This document shows positions 1-6,644 of a stretch of DNA of 10,544 bases, piece by piece. The position numbers and the translations under genes were made by a program. The DNA is from Candidatus Iainarchaeum sp. GTDB lineage: Archaea > Iainarchaeota > Iainarchaeia > Iainarchaeales > GCA-2688035. The notes under the pieces were generated by a model. The model saw only the letters and a list, made by a program, of their open reading frames with translations, ran no database searches and was not told where the DNA came from. The DNA lies in the NCBI GenBank assembly GCA_017608725.1, contig JAFCFG010000018.1, forward strand, positions 1 to 10,544, given 5' to 3'. Each line of letters begins with the position of its first letter. Positions within the stretch are counted from its first letter, which is position 1.

Positions 1-189
1 AACGTTTTCCTGCAAAGCGAAAAAGTTAAACCACCAGCGAAAGAGGAGAAAAAAGGGGAAAAGAAGAAAGAAGAGAAAACGCCTGAAGAGATAGCAGCAG
101 AGGAGGAAAAGAAAAGGAAGGAGGAAGAGAAAAAAATGGTTGAAAAAGCAGCAGAGGCAGCTGCAATCAAAAGAGGCAGCAGCAAATAA
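1..189 (+). CDS. rpl31e: Probable ribosomal protein L31e, C-terminal end (partial, cut by window start)
   Basis: An open frame enters from the left edge and stops at TAA 187-189, giving 62 visible codons. The first few residues (NVFLQSEK) look like the last beta-strand of a small domain. The other ~50 residues are a Lys/Glu/Ala-rich tail (KEEKKGEKKKEEK, then EEEKKRKEEEKK) ending in a basic RGSSK. The domain itself lies outside the window, so the name rests mainly on context: in many archaea L31e sits directly before aIF6, LX, prefoldin alpha and FtsY, exactly the order seen here. Ordinary archaeal L31e lacks so long a tail, so this would be an extended version. It could instead be another small ribosomal or nucleic-acid-binding protein with a charged tail. 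The stop lies 14 bases before the aIF6 start, which implies co-transcription. Confidence 0.5.
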   Translation, partial: NVFLQSEKVKPPAKEEKKGEKKKEEKTPEEIAAEEEKKRKEEEKKMVEKAAEAAAIKRGSSK

Positions 190-190
190 A

Positions 191-194
191 GGTG
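191..194 (+). promoter_or_regulatory. Ribosome-binding site GGTG deciding the aIF6 start
   Basis: GGTG lies nine bases before ATG 204, a good distance for an archaeal Shine-Dalgarno site. The in-frame GTG at 192 overlaps this motif, so it is more likely part of the ribosome-binding site than the start codon. Confidence 0.55.
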
Positions 195-203
195 TTTAAC
201 CAG

Positions 204-863
204 ATGAGAATAAGGCTTGGAACAATAAGGCAAAGCCCCTTTGTTGGAGTGTTTTCAATTGCAACCGAAAAGGCTGTTTTTGTTCCAAGGCAACTGGCAA
301 GGAAGGAGATGAAAATGGTTCAAGAGCTGTTTGACAGGGAAGCAATCCAAACAACGATTGCGAACAGCAGCTTGCTTGGCGTGCTTGCAATAGGAAACAA
401 AAAGGGCCTGGTTTTGCCGGACATTTCAGGGGAAAGGGAATCCCAGGAATTGGAGAAGGCTGGCTTTAAAGTGAAAAGGGTTGGGGGGGCAGCTGCCCTG
501 GGGAACCTTATTGCACTAAACGACAGCAAAGGAGTGTGCAGCACGGTTTTTTCAGAAGAGCAGAGAAAAGAGCTGCAAAGGTTCCTTTCAATTGATTTGA
601 TCAGGGCAAGCATCGCAGGCAGTGACCTTGTTGGGGCAAGCTGTGTTGCAACAAACAAGGGCTTTCTGATACATCCAAAGGCAACGGAAAAAGAATTCAA
701 AGCAATAAGCAGGCATTTTGGCAAGGAAGGGCAGTATGCAACAGCAAACCACGCCGACCCATTCATAGGAAATAGTGTAGTGGCAAACAGCGAAGCAGCC
801 TTGGTTGGATTGCACACAACAAGCCATGAGCTAAGCAGAATTGACGAAGGCCTGGGAGGATGA
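204..863 (+). CDS. eif6: Translation initiation factor 6 (aIF6)
   Basis: aIF6 binds the large ribosomal subunit at the face that meets the small subunit and prevents premature joining. The 219-residue product has the family length and its five-fold pseudo-repeat: recurring 'ATEKAVFVP', 'IGNKKGLVLP', 'LNDSKGVCS', 'ATNKGFLIHP' and 'VANSEAALVG' units, each an 'N-x-x-G' turn followed by a strand. The phrases 'SSLLGVLAIGNKKG' and 'GNLIALNDSKG' are typical. I chose ATG 204 (MRIRLGTIRQSPFVGVF) over GTG 192 because it lines up with the usual N-terminus (MIIRKY...-type) of archaeal aIF6 and has GGTG nine bases upstream. It lies between the putative L31e and LX, the standard archaeal order. Its last codons contain the GGAGGA ribosome-binding site of the next gene, so translation of the two is probably linked. 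Identification is firm. Confidence 0.95.
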   Translation: MRIRLGTIRQSPFVGVFSIATEKAVFVPRQLARKEMKMVQELFDREAIQTTIANSSLLGVLAIGNKKGLVLPDISGERESQELEKAGFKVKRVGGAAALGNLIALNDSKGVCSTVFSEEQRKELQRFLSIDLIRASIAGSDLVGASCVATNKGFLIHPKATEKEFKAISRHFGKEGQYATANHADPFIGNSVVANSEAALVGLHTTSHELSRIDEGLGG

Positions 864-867
864 GAAA

Positions 868-1080
868 ATGCGGGGTGAAAAGGTTTTTTTAGTAGAAGGA
901 GAACTTGTACTAAAGGGAAGAAGGCAGTCTTTCAGCAAAGAGGTCAAAGCAAAAAGCAGTGCCTACGCTGCAGAAAAGGCCATGGCCTTGTTTGGAAGCA
1001 AAAACAAATTAAAGAGAAACAAGATACTGTTAAGGGAAGTAAAAGAGGTTGAAGAAGATGGTAAAAAAGAAAGCGATTGA
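868..1080 (+). CDS. rplX: Ribosomal protein LX / L18Ae (L20a)
   Basis: A 70-residue protein of the archaeal LX (eukaryotic L18a N-terminal half) family, a component of the large ribosomal subunit. The diagnostic run is 'VFLVEGELVLKGRRQSFSKEV', followed by 'AEKAMALFGSKNKLKRN' and a final strand 'KILLREVKEVEE'. The gene-length frame also opens upstream at TTG 841, inside aIF6. ATG 868 fits the family start (short residues before 'VFRVEG') and is preceded by GGGAGGA at 854-860, eight bases away. It starts four bases after the aIF6 stop, and its end overlaps the start of prefoldin alpha by 23 bases. The C-terminal tail (EEDGKKESD) is charged and likely disordered. Confidence 0.93.
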   Translation: MRGEKVFLVEGELVLKGRRQSFSKEVKAKSSAYAAEKAMALFGSKNKLKRNKILLREVKEVEEDGKKESD

Positions 1081-1540
1081 GTTGAATGCCGAGCAGTTGA
1101 TGGAAGCCTACAGGAACGAACAGTCAAGGTTTGCCTTTCTGCAAAGAAGACAACTTGAATTGCAAAGGGCAATACAGGAAATAATGGCAGCAATAGACAC
1201 GATAAACGAACTCAAAAAAGGAAAGAGTGAAGAAAACATTCTCGTGTCATTGGGGGCAGGGACATACATTGAGGCAAAGGTTGCCAACGTCAAGAAAGTG
1301 AAAACAGGCTTGGCAGGAAACATCCTGATAGAGGAAACCCTGGAAAAAACGGAAAAGAAGCTGTTGGAAGAGAGGAAAAAGGTTGAAAAGAGCCTGATTG
1401 AACTGAGAGAAGGAATGCGGAAAGTAGCGGAAAACGTGAAAGGCTTTGAAAAAGTCTTCAGACAGATAAGGGAGAGAATGGCAAAGCAGAGAGCAGAACC
1501 AAAGCCAAGCCAGGGCCATGAAAACATAAGCGTGAGCTGA
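1058..1540 (+). CDS. pfdA: Prefoldin alpha subunit (GimC alpha)
   Basis: Prefoldin is a hexameric, jellyfish-shaped ATP-independent chaperone (two alpha, four beta) that holds unfolded polypeptides and passes them to the thermosome. The 160-residue product shows the alpha layout: a long N-terminal coiled-coil helix (about residues 8-55, 'LMEAYRNEQSRFAFLQRRQ' on), a central beta-hairpin region with 'ILVSLGAGTYIEAKV' and 'KTGLAGNILIEETLE' (about 64-98), and a second coiled-coil helix (about 100-145). The strand phrase 'L-G-x-G-x-Y-x-E' is typical of alpha subunits. ATG 1058 is preferred to TTG 1049 because GAGGT (1045-1049) stands eight bases upstream. The gene overlaps rplX by 23 bases and ends one base before ftsY. 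The beta subunit is not in the window. The last ~20 residues are polar and variable. Confidence 0.92.
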   Translation: MVKKKAIELNAEQLMEAYRNEQSRFAFLQRRQLELQRAIQEIMAAIDTINELKKGKSEENILVSLGAGTYIEAKVANVKKVKTGLAGNILIEETLEKTEKKLLEERKKVEKSLIELREGMRKVAENVKGFEKVFRQIRERMAKQRAEPKPSQGHENISVS

Positions 1541-1541
1541 A

Positions 1542-2966
1542 TTGTTCGATTTACTGAAAAAGAAGATACAGGGTTTCACCAAAAAGCTGACTGAAAAGGC
1601 AAGGGAAAGGGAAGCAACTGTTTCTGCCAGTGAAGAAACCAAAAAGCAGGAAGGAAAGAAGGCGGTTGGGGCAGCAGGGGCTGCTGAAGAAAAGGAAGCA
1701 TTAGTTGAGGAAAAAGGGGTTGAAAAAAGGGCAAAGGGAATTGAAGGAAAAATTGAAAAAAAGCTGGTTGAAAAAGGGGAAACAGCTGGAGAAGAAAAAA
1801 TTACGGGCAAGGAAATTGAAAAAGGAAAAATTGAAACAAAACCAATTGAAAAAGAAAATGAAAAGGGAATAGCTGGAGAGCCAGCTGAAGAGAAGCCGGT
1901 TGAAGCAGAGGAGGAAGTTGAAGGGAAAGCTGTTGCAGAGAAAGCAGCCCGGGAAAAGCCAGGGGAAACGGCTGAAGCTCCTGTTGAAGAAGAGAAAGCA
2001 GTCTGCCAGCCAGCCGAGGCAGAGGCAGAGCCTGTTCCAATTGAAAAGCCTGTTGAAGAGAAACGGGCTATAAAACCAAGCGTTTCCATTAGGGGAAGGT
2101 TGAAGGCTGTTGTAAGCGGAGCAATTGAATTGGAGGCAAAGGACCTCAAGGAACTGCTCTGGGAGCTTGAGCTTGCCCTATTGGAGGCAGATGTTGAACA
2201 GACAACAGCAGAGGAAATAACATCAGAGATAAAGAGAAGGCTGGTTGGAAAGAAAATTGGCAGAAAAGAGAATCTGGAAGAGGTTGTGAAAAAGGAGATA
2301 AAGGAAATTTTATTGCAGATGATGCAGACAGAGCAAAGGGACTTGCTCAAAGAAGTGAAGCAGAAGAAGGATAAGCCCTACAAAGTCCTTTTCCTCGGCC
2401 CAAACGGGGCAGGGAAAACAACAACGATTGCAAAGCTCACTTATTTTCTGCAAAACAGGGGCTTGAGGGTTATCTGGGCTGCAGGAGACACTTTTAGGGC
2501 CGCGTCAATAGAGCAATTGGAAAAGCATGCAACAAAGCTTGGTGTAAGGGTTGTAAAGCACCAGTATGGGGCAGACCCTGCTGCTGTTGCATTTGATGCA
2601 GTTAAAGCAGCTCAAAGCAAAAAGGTTGAGTGCGTGCTAATTGATAGCGCAGGGAGGCAGGAAACAAACAGAAACCTTATGCGGGAGTTGCAAAAAATAG
2701 TTCGGGTGATTAAACCTGATTTAAAGGTCTATGTTGGGGAGGCGTTTACAGGGCAGGCCTTGCTGCAGCAGGCAAGGGAATATGACAAGGATATTGGAAT
2801 TGATGCATTTGTTTTAACAAAGATTGACTGTGACAGCAAAGGCGGGACAACAATTTCACTGCTGTTCAAATTGAAGAAGCCGATTCTGTTTGTTGGAACA
2901 GGCCAAGAATACAAGGACCTAAGCAAATTCAAGCCGGAATTCGTGGTTGAGAGGGCAGTAGGGTAA
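1542..2966 (+). CDS. ftsY: Signal recognition particle receptor FtsY (SRP GTPase)
   Basis: FtsY docks the SRP-ribosome complex at the membrane and, with SRP54, hydrolyses GTP to hand the nascent chain to the translocon. The 474-residue product starts at TTG 1542 with the usual amphipathic 'MFDLLKKKIQGFTKKL'. Next comes a Lys/Glu/Ala-rich low-complexity stretch to about residue 180, then the helical N domain (about 182-275) and the G domain. Visible GTPase motifs: P-loop GPNGAGKTTT (286-295), DTFRAASIEQL (from 316), DSAGR (368-372), TKID (426-429) and GTGQ near the C-terminus. The ending 'FKPEFVVERAVG' is family-typical. GTGAG at 1532-1536, inside the end of pfdA, is the likely ribosome-binding site, so translation is probably coupled. 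The acidic/basic A region is longer than in many archaeal FtsY proteins, and G3 has Ser where Thr is usual. Identification is firm. Confidence 0.96.
   Translation: MFDLLKKKIQGFTKKLTEKAREREATVSASEETKKQEGKKAVGAAGAAEEKEALVEEKGVEKRAKGIEGKIEKKLVEKGETAGEEKITGKEIEKGKIETKPIEKENEKGIAGEPAEEKPVEAEEEVEGKAVAEKAAREKPGETAEAPVEEEKAVCQPAEAEAEPVPIEKPVEEKRAIKPSVSIRGRLKAVVSGAIELEAKDLKELLWELELALLEADVEQTTAEEITSEIKRRLVGKKIGRKENLEEVVKKEIKEILLQMMQTEQRDLLKEVKQKKDKPYKVLFLGPNGAGKTTTIAKLTYFLQNRGLRVIWAAGDTFRAASIEQLEKHATKLGVRVVKHQYGADPAAVAFDAVKAAQSKKVECVLIDSAGRQETNRNLMRELQKIVRVIKPDLKVYVGEAFTGQALLQQAREYDKDIGIDAFVLTKIDCDSKGGTTISLLFKLKKPILFVGTGQEYKDLSKFKPEFVVERAVG
1629..2072 (+). repeat. Low-complexity coding tract, Lys/Glu/Ala-rich A region of FtsY
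   Basis: About 150 codons made almost only of Glu, Lys, Ala, Gly, Ile, Val and Pro, with drifting short units such as 'EEKG-VEK', 'KGKIETKPIEKENEK' and 'EKPVEEK'. The DNA is strongly purine-skewed (GAA, GAG, AAA, AAG, GGA, GCA). It is not a perfect tandem repeat. It probably forms a charged, flexible or helical linker between the membrane-touching N-terminus and the NG domain. The skew also explains a long stop-free antisense frame here. Confidence 0.7.
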
Positions 2967-2982
2967 AAAATATTAATAATGT
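2965..2982 (+). promoter_or_regulatory. TATA-like promoter of the DUF2207 gene
   Basis: Directly after the ftsY stop is an A/T-only run (AAAAAATATTAATAAT) centred about 27 bases before ATG 3002. No clear Shine-Dalgarno site precedes that ATG. An archaeal TATA box at this distance would place the transcript start at or next to the start codon, so the mRNA may be leaderless. This is inferred from composition and spacing only. Confidence 0.45.
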
Positions 2983-3001
2983 TTGGTAATTGTTTTATTC
3001 G

Positions 3002-4975
3002 ATGAGAAAAAAAGTTGCCCTGCTGTTTTGCCTTTTCTTCCTTTGCCTGTTTCTGAATACAGCAGCAAAAGAATACTATCTTGAAAGAGCAGCAGTTTAC
3101 TACAAGATCCTACCAAACGGCCTGGTTGAGGTAAGGGAAGAGATAACCTTTGATTTTAAAGGCAGCTTTAGCTTTGCATACAGAGACTTTGGAAAGGGCA
3201 GGTGGCAGATAAGCGATATTGCCGTCTTTGATATAACACCAGATGTTTTTGAACCAAGCATTGAGAGAAAGGAACCACTGCAATTTGAGTTATTAGATAG
3301 AGGAAGCACTACAAGGCTAACATGGCATTACTCTGCAACCTATGAGAAGAAAACATTTCTAATTGAATACAAGCTCTCAAATGCAGTAAAGGTTTACACT
3401 GACATAGCTGAATTGTATTGGAAGGTTTGGGGCAGCGGATGGGACAAAAGGCTGTATGAACTCTATGGGGAGATAGAGTTGCCTGCAGAGGTGCAGGACC
3501 CAAAAGATGTTTACAGCTGGGGCCACCCAGAATTGGATGGGAAAATTGGCTTGATTGAGAACAAGACTTTGATATTCCAAACATTTAATGTTCCAAGGAA
3601 CCAGTGGGTTGAGATAAGAATGCTCTTCCCTGTTGAACTGCTTGAAAGCAATGAGCATGCAATTGTTTCAAATACTGCTGGCTTGCAGCATATAATTGAA
3701 GAGGAAGCAAACTGGGTTGACAGACCGCCAATTAGGGGCGTCTTTTCATCCAGTATTTTCCTTTATATTTTCATCTTTATTTTCATGGCCTTTATAGGTT
3801 TGCCTATAATTGCGACCGTAGTTAAAAGTCGGGCTAATGTAATTATGCGAATCTATGGTGTCATCATGCTCTTGGTTTTTGGCAGTGTTTTTGTTCTCCC
3901 TGTTATTATATACGCTGACGCTTTAACTTTGGGGGGGTTTGCAATACTTGAAGCAATTGTTTTTGTTGTGGTTTGGTATTACTATGGGAGAGAACCAGAT
4001 GTTAAGTTGGAGGCGATTTACGAAAGAGAGGTTCCATACAATTACAGTCCTGCAATGGTGGATGCACTGATACACCAATACAGCAAAAAACCAAAGCTTG
4101 AAATGATTACCGCTGAGTTGCTTGATCTCTGTCTTAGGGGCAAGTTGAAGATAAAGCCCTTGAGGAAGAAAAAGGTTCTTGGAATTTTTGGAAAAGACGA
4201 CTTTGAAATTTATATAATTAATAGAGATTTGGAGGGTGTGCCGAGAAGCGAACAGCTGGTCTTTGAGCTGATATCAAAGGCAGCGAGAGTAAGATATGAG
4301 GGCATTCTGTTCAAAAGAAGAAAAAGGGATGAAACACCAGACCTTGTAACTCTTACTGAGTTGCAGAAATATCTTTTGGTTAATAGATATACGAGTCAGT
4401 TGTTTGGAAAGAGATGGCAGAACGCGGTTAAAAGACAAGCTAAGGAGCAGGGGTTTTTCAGTAAGAAAACAGCTTACGGGCCATATATTGGAGGAACGGC
4501 TGCACTAGCAATAGCCACTCTGTTTTTTAGCCCAAGTGCCTTATTGTTTATTATAGTAGAAGCCGTTGCACTTGCGCTTCTCTTCCCAAATGTTTTGCCA
4601 AACAGGACAAAGAAGGGGGCACTGCACTACAAAAGATGGATGCTGTTAAGGAATTTCCTAAAGGATTTCAGCAATTTGAAGAATATGCCGCCGGATGCAA
4701 TAACACTCTGGGAGAAGTACCTTGTCTACAGCATTCCACTTGGAGTTGCAAAGCAGGTGCAGAAGGCAATGGACCATGCATTCAAGGGAATGAAGGGAGA
4801 ATACAGGGGCTACATATTTATGGGAAGTTACAGTGGCTTTAGCTCTACCGGAATTGGGGCAATCTCTGGCAGTTTTAGCTCTGCCTTTGCCTCTGCTGCT
4901 GGAACCTCTGGAGGGGGCGGCTTCGGGGGCGGCGGTGGAGGCGGTGGAGGCGGAGGCGGCGGTGGAGCAGGCTAA
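3002..4975 (+). CDS. DUF2207-family membrane protein with polyglycine tail
   Basis: A 657-residue protein matching the DUF2207 layout. It has a Sec signal sequence (residues 1-22, basic MRKK then a hydrophobic core) and an extracytoplasmic beta-rich domain with 'YYLERAAVYYKILPNGLVEVREEITF' near its start (about 23-245). Transmembrane segments follow at about 250-276, 281-304 and 309-329, ending in the family-typical 'YYYGREPD' (326-333). Then come a cytoplasmic helical region (about 345-490), a second hydrophobic pair (about 495-533), another soluble part, and a Ser/Gly tail with 14 consecutive glycines. ATG 3002 is preferred to TTG 2990 because it places basic residues directly before the hydrophobic core. 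Function is unknown; family members often lie near lemA, as here. A TATA-like box upstream suggests independent transcription from ftsY. It converges on htpX with a 27-base gap. Confidence 0.85.
   Translation: MRKKVALLFCLFFLCLFLNTAAKEYYLERAAVYYKILPNGLVEVREEITFDFKGSFSFAYRDFGKGRWQISDIAVFDITPDVFEPSIERKEPLQFELLDRGSTTRLTWHYSATYEKKTFLIEYKLSNAVKVYTDIAELYWKVWGSGWDKRLYELYGEIELPAEVQDPKDVYSWGHPELDGKIGLIENKTLIFQTFNVPRNQWVEIRMLFPVELLESNEHAIVSNTAGLQHIIEEEANWVDRPPIRGVFSSSIFLYIFIFIFMAFIGLPIIATVVKSRANVIMRIYGVIMLLVFGSVFVLPVIIYADALTLGGFAILEAIVFVVVWYYYGREPDVKLEAIYEREVPYNYSPAMVDALIHQYSKKPKLEMITAELLDLCLRGKLKIKPLRKKKVLGIFGKDDFEIYIINRDLEGVPRSEQLVFELISKAARVRYEGILFKRRKRDETPDLVTLTELQKYLLVNRYTSQLFGKRWQNAVKRQAKEQGFFSKKTAYGPYIGGTAALAIATLFFSPSALLFIIVEAVALALLFPNVLPNRTKKGALHYKRWMLLRNFLKDFSNLKNMPPDAITLWEKYLVYSIPLGVAKQVQKAMDHAFKGMKGEYRGYIFMGSYSGFSSTGIGAISGSFSSAFASAAGTSGGGGFGGGGGGGGGGGGGGAG
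4910..4972 (+). repeat. Polyglycine codon tract (GGN repeat) at the DUF2207 C-terminus
   Basis: Codons read Gly4-Phe-Gly14-Ala-Gly-stop. The DNA is an irregular GGC/GGT/GGA/GGG trinucleotide run, far more G-rich than its surroundings. Glycine-rich tails are common in DUF2207 and TPM-type membrane proteins, so the tail is probably functional. Mixed codons make replication slippage less likely than in a pure repeat, though length variation between strains is possible. Confidence 0.85.
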
Positions 4976-5004
4976 GCCTACTGCATCCAAAAAAATAGGC
5001 TTTT
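4974..5004. terminator. Candidate bidirectional terminator between converging genes
   Basis: AAGCCTA (4974-4980) and TAGGCTT (4996-5002) form a perfect 7-bp inverted repeat with a 15-base loop, spanning the gap between the DUF2207 stop and the htpX stop. On the minus strand the loop supplies seven consecutive T residues (from A 4989-4995) soon after the htpX stop. On the plus strand the stem runs into TTTT. Archaeal intrinsic termination relies mainly on T-tracts, so the minus-strand signal is the better supported one. Confidence 0.5.
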
Positions 5005-5899
5005 ACATTCCCTGCAACCTTGCAATCCTGTCCTCTATCGGCGGGTGAGTTGAAAACATGCTCTTCATCCAAAGCTTCTGTCCCTTCAAAGGGTTTGCAA
5101 TGTAAAGGTGTGCTGTTGCCTTGTTCGCTGCCTCTAAAGGTTCTTTGTCATTCTTTATTTTTTGCAAGGCACCAACAAGGCCTTGGGGATACCTAGTAAG
5201 CTGGGCTGCGCTTGCATCAGCAAGGTATTCCCTCTTTCTGCTTATTGCAAATTTGATTAGCTGGGCAATAAAGGGGGTGAGAATTGCGAGTATTATGCCG
5301 ATTGCAAGCGCTGCAATAAACAGGGCTCCGCCTTTTCCGCTTCTGTTGCCTCTTCCAACACCACCCCAAAAAACCATTCTAAGCATGAAATCGCTTAAGA
5401 GAACAGCCAAGCCAACAAGAATTGCGGCCATTGTCATTACTTTTATGTCCCTGTTCCTGATGTGGGACATTTCGTGGGCAACAACACCGGTTAGTTCAGC
5501 TCTGTTAAGGCGTTGGACAGCGCCTGTTGTAACGCATATAACGCTGTGCTCAGGGTTTCTGCCGGTTGCAAATGCGTTTATTGCAGTATCGTGTATTACA
5601 TAAACCTTTGGTTTTGGCTGGCCAGAGGCAAGAGCCATTTCCTCTACGATGTTGTGCAATTGCTTGAATTGTTGCTCATCAGCCGGTTTTGCTCCGCTGA
5701 TTGCAGTAACTATTTTGTCACTGTTGTAGTATGAAACCAGAATGTAAACAATTGCAATGAAACCAAATATCGGAACAAAGAGGTAGAAATCCGTTACAAG
5801 GGAAACAAGTATTCCAAGTATGATTATCAAAAAGAAGAAAATAATGAAAAGGAAGTAAGTCATTCTGTTGTTTGACTTGATCTCTTCGTAGAAGCTCAC
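5003..5899 (-). CDS. htpX: HtpX-like membrane zinc metalloprotease (M48 family)
   Basis: HtpX is an integral-membrane zinc protease that degrades misfolded membrane proteins. The 298-residue product has the expected layout: two N-terminal transmembrane helices (about 14-34 and 38-58), a soluble part, the zinc motif HEMSH (142-146: ligands H142 and H146, catalytic E143), two further hydrophobic helices (about 154-175 and 191-215), then 'RKREYLADASA', whose E224 is the likely third zinc ligand. The closing 'STHPPIEDRIARLQ' is characteristic of M48B proteases. The start is GTG at 5899, with AGGAGG (5912-5907 on the minus strand) seven bases upstream. It follows lemA by 17 bases, so the two are surely one transcript. 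All catalytic residues I can check are intact. Confidence 0.93.
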   Translation of the reverse strand: MSFYEEIKSNNRMTYFLFIIFFFLIIILGILVSLVTDFYLFVPIFGFIAIVYILVSYYNSDKIVTAISGAKPADEQQFKQLHNIVEEMALASGQPKPKVYVIHDTAINAFATGRNPEHSVICVTTGAVQRLNRAELTGVVAHEMSHIRNRDIKVMTMAAILVGLAVLLSDFMLRMVFWGGVGRGNRSGKGGALFIAALAIGIILAILTPFIAQLIKFAISRKREYLADASAAQLTRYPQGLVGALQKIKNDKEPLEAANKATAHLYIANPLKGQKLWMKSMFSTHPPIEDRIARLQGM

Positions 5900-5916
5900 T
5901 CAGGGCCCTCCTTTTT

Positions 5917-6489
5917 TTAAGCAAGGTCCGAAAAGTCTGCTTTCACTGGCTTTTTCGCTGCCTCGCCAACCTCGTAGTATTCCCTTGGCTTCTTCAAGCC
6001 AAAGATTCCTGCAACTATGTTGCCAGGAAACTGTGCTATTGCTGTGTTGAACTGCATTACTGAATCGTTGTAGAACTGCCTTGCGTAAGCAATCTTGTTC
6101 TCTGTTGTAGCGAACTCTTCCTGCAGGCTTTTGAAGTTCTCTGAGGCCTGCAGCTTTGGATAGTTCTCTGCAACAGCAAAGATTGTCTTCAATGCACCAG
6201 CAAGCATGTTGTCGGCCTTTGCACTGTCAGCTGGGCTCTTGGCCTTCATTATCGCGGTCCTTGCTTTGGTCACTTCTGTCAAAACCTTTTTCTCAAACCT
6301 AGCATAGCCCTTGACTGTTTCAATCAGGTTTGGAATCAGGTCTGCTCTCCTCTTCAACTGCACATCAATCTGGGCCCAAGCGTTGTTAACCCGCTTCTGC
6401 AGCCCGATCAGGCTGTTGTAGACTACTATAAGGATTATTGCAAGCAGGATTATTACTCCCACTGCAATCAAGCCAATCCAATCAAGCAA
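5917..6489 (-). CDS. lemA: LemA family membrane protein
   Basis: A 190-residue LemA protein: a short N-terminus, one transmembrane helix (about residues 5-24), then a helical domain carrying the hallmark 'NNAWAQIDVQLKRRADLIPN' and 'LIETVKGYARFEKK', followed by 'AENYPKLQASENF', 'TENKIAYARQFYNDSV' and 'FNTAIAQFPGNIVAGIFG'. These are strongly conserved in bacterial and archaeal LemA. The molecular role is not established; it is a membrane-anchored four-helix-type protein often encoded beside HtpX or other membrane quality-control genes. The start is TTG 6489, with a G-rich run (GGGGG, 6497-6501 on the minus strand) upstream and a TATA-like box beyond. It is first in a lemA-htpX transcript. The bacterial-like conservation may reflect old transfer, but base use resembles the neighbours. 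Confidence 0.93.
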   Translation of the reverse strand: MLDWIGLIAVGVIILLAIILIVVYNSLIGLQKRVNNAWAQIDVQLKRRADLIPNLIETVKGYARFEKKVLTEVTKARTAIMKAKSPADSAKADNMLAGALKTIFAVAENYPKLQASENFKSLQEEFATTENKIAYARQFYNDSVMQFNTAIAQFPGNIVAGIFGLKKPREYYEVGEAAKKPVKADFSDLA

Positions 6490-6518
6490 TGTTTAACCCC
6501 CTTGAATTAAATAATTCT

Positions 6519-6532
6519 AATAAATAAAAAGG
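6519..6532 (-). promoter_or_regulatory. TATA-like box for lemA-htpX
   Basis: Read on the minus strand, TTTTTATTTATT lies about 32-40 bases before the TTG start of lemA, so a transcript start 25 bases downstream would leave a leader of only a few to about ten bases. No other AT-rich box stands closer. This is inferred from composition and spacing. Confidence 0.4.
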
Positions 6533-6644
6533 GGAAAGGTTTAAAATTAGAATTTAAAGAAAAAAAGGCTGTTGAATATCTCTGGAATTGAAGGGAATTA
6601 ATGGGATTAAGCTTAAAAGTATTCGGCACCCTCAAAAGGGGAAA
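6527..6644 (+). repeat. Repeated 11-mer AAAAGGGGAAA in the divergent spacer
   Basis: The same 11 bases occur at 6527-6537 and 6634-6644 in the lemA/srp54 spacer, 107 bases apart. Each is followed a few bases later by a T-rich TATA-like run on the plus strand (TTTAAAATT from 6540; TTTTATTTAA from 6653). They may be paired BRE-like elements of two tandem promoters, or a regulator site. Chance is possible in such purine-rich DNA. Confidence 0.35.

Noticed and set aside
320..817. Antisense open frame of 165 codons opposite aIF6
   Set aside because: It lies fully within a firmly identified gene, has a random-looking protein and no ribosome-binding context.
1247..2350. Long antisense open frame (367 codons, Ser/Phe/Ala-rich) opposite pfdA and ftsY
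   Set aside because: It mirrors the purine-rich Lys/Glu tract of FtsY, has no plausible domain, and the sense strand encodes well-recognised proteins throughout.
4910..4972. Glycine-codon repeat as a CRISPR, satellite or phase-variation switch
   Set aside because: The units are single mixed GGN codons in frame with a family-typical glycine tail; there are no spacers and no sign of frame switching.
4833..5048. Short plus-strand frame through the glycine tract and convergent gap (Leu/Ala/Glu-rich)
   Set aside because: It results from reading the GGN repeat out of frame; it overlaps two confident genes and has no start signal.
5121..5603. Plus-strand open frame of 160 codons opposite htpX
   Set aside because: It is the shadow of HtpX membrane helices and the HEMSH region; the minus strand carries intact catalytic motifs.
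5003..6489. lemA-htpX as a recently acquired bacterial island
   Set aside because: The proteins look bacterial-like, but base and codon use match the neighbours and there are no repeats, integrase or tRNA at the borders; LemA and HtpX also occur widely in archaea.
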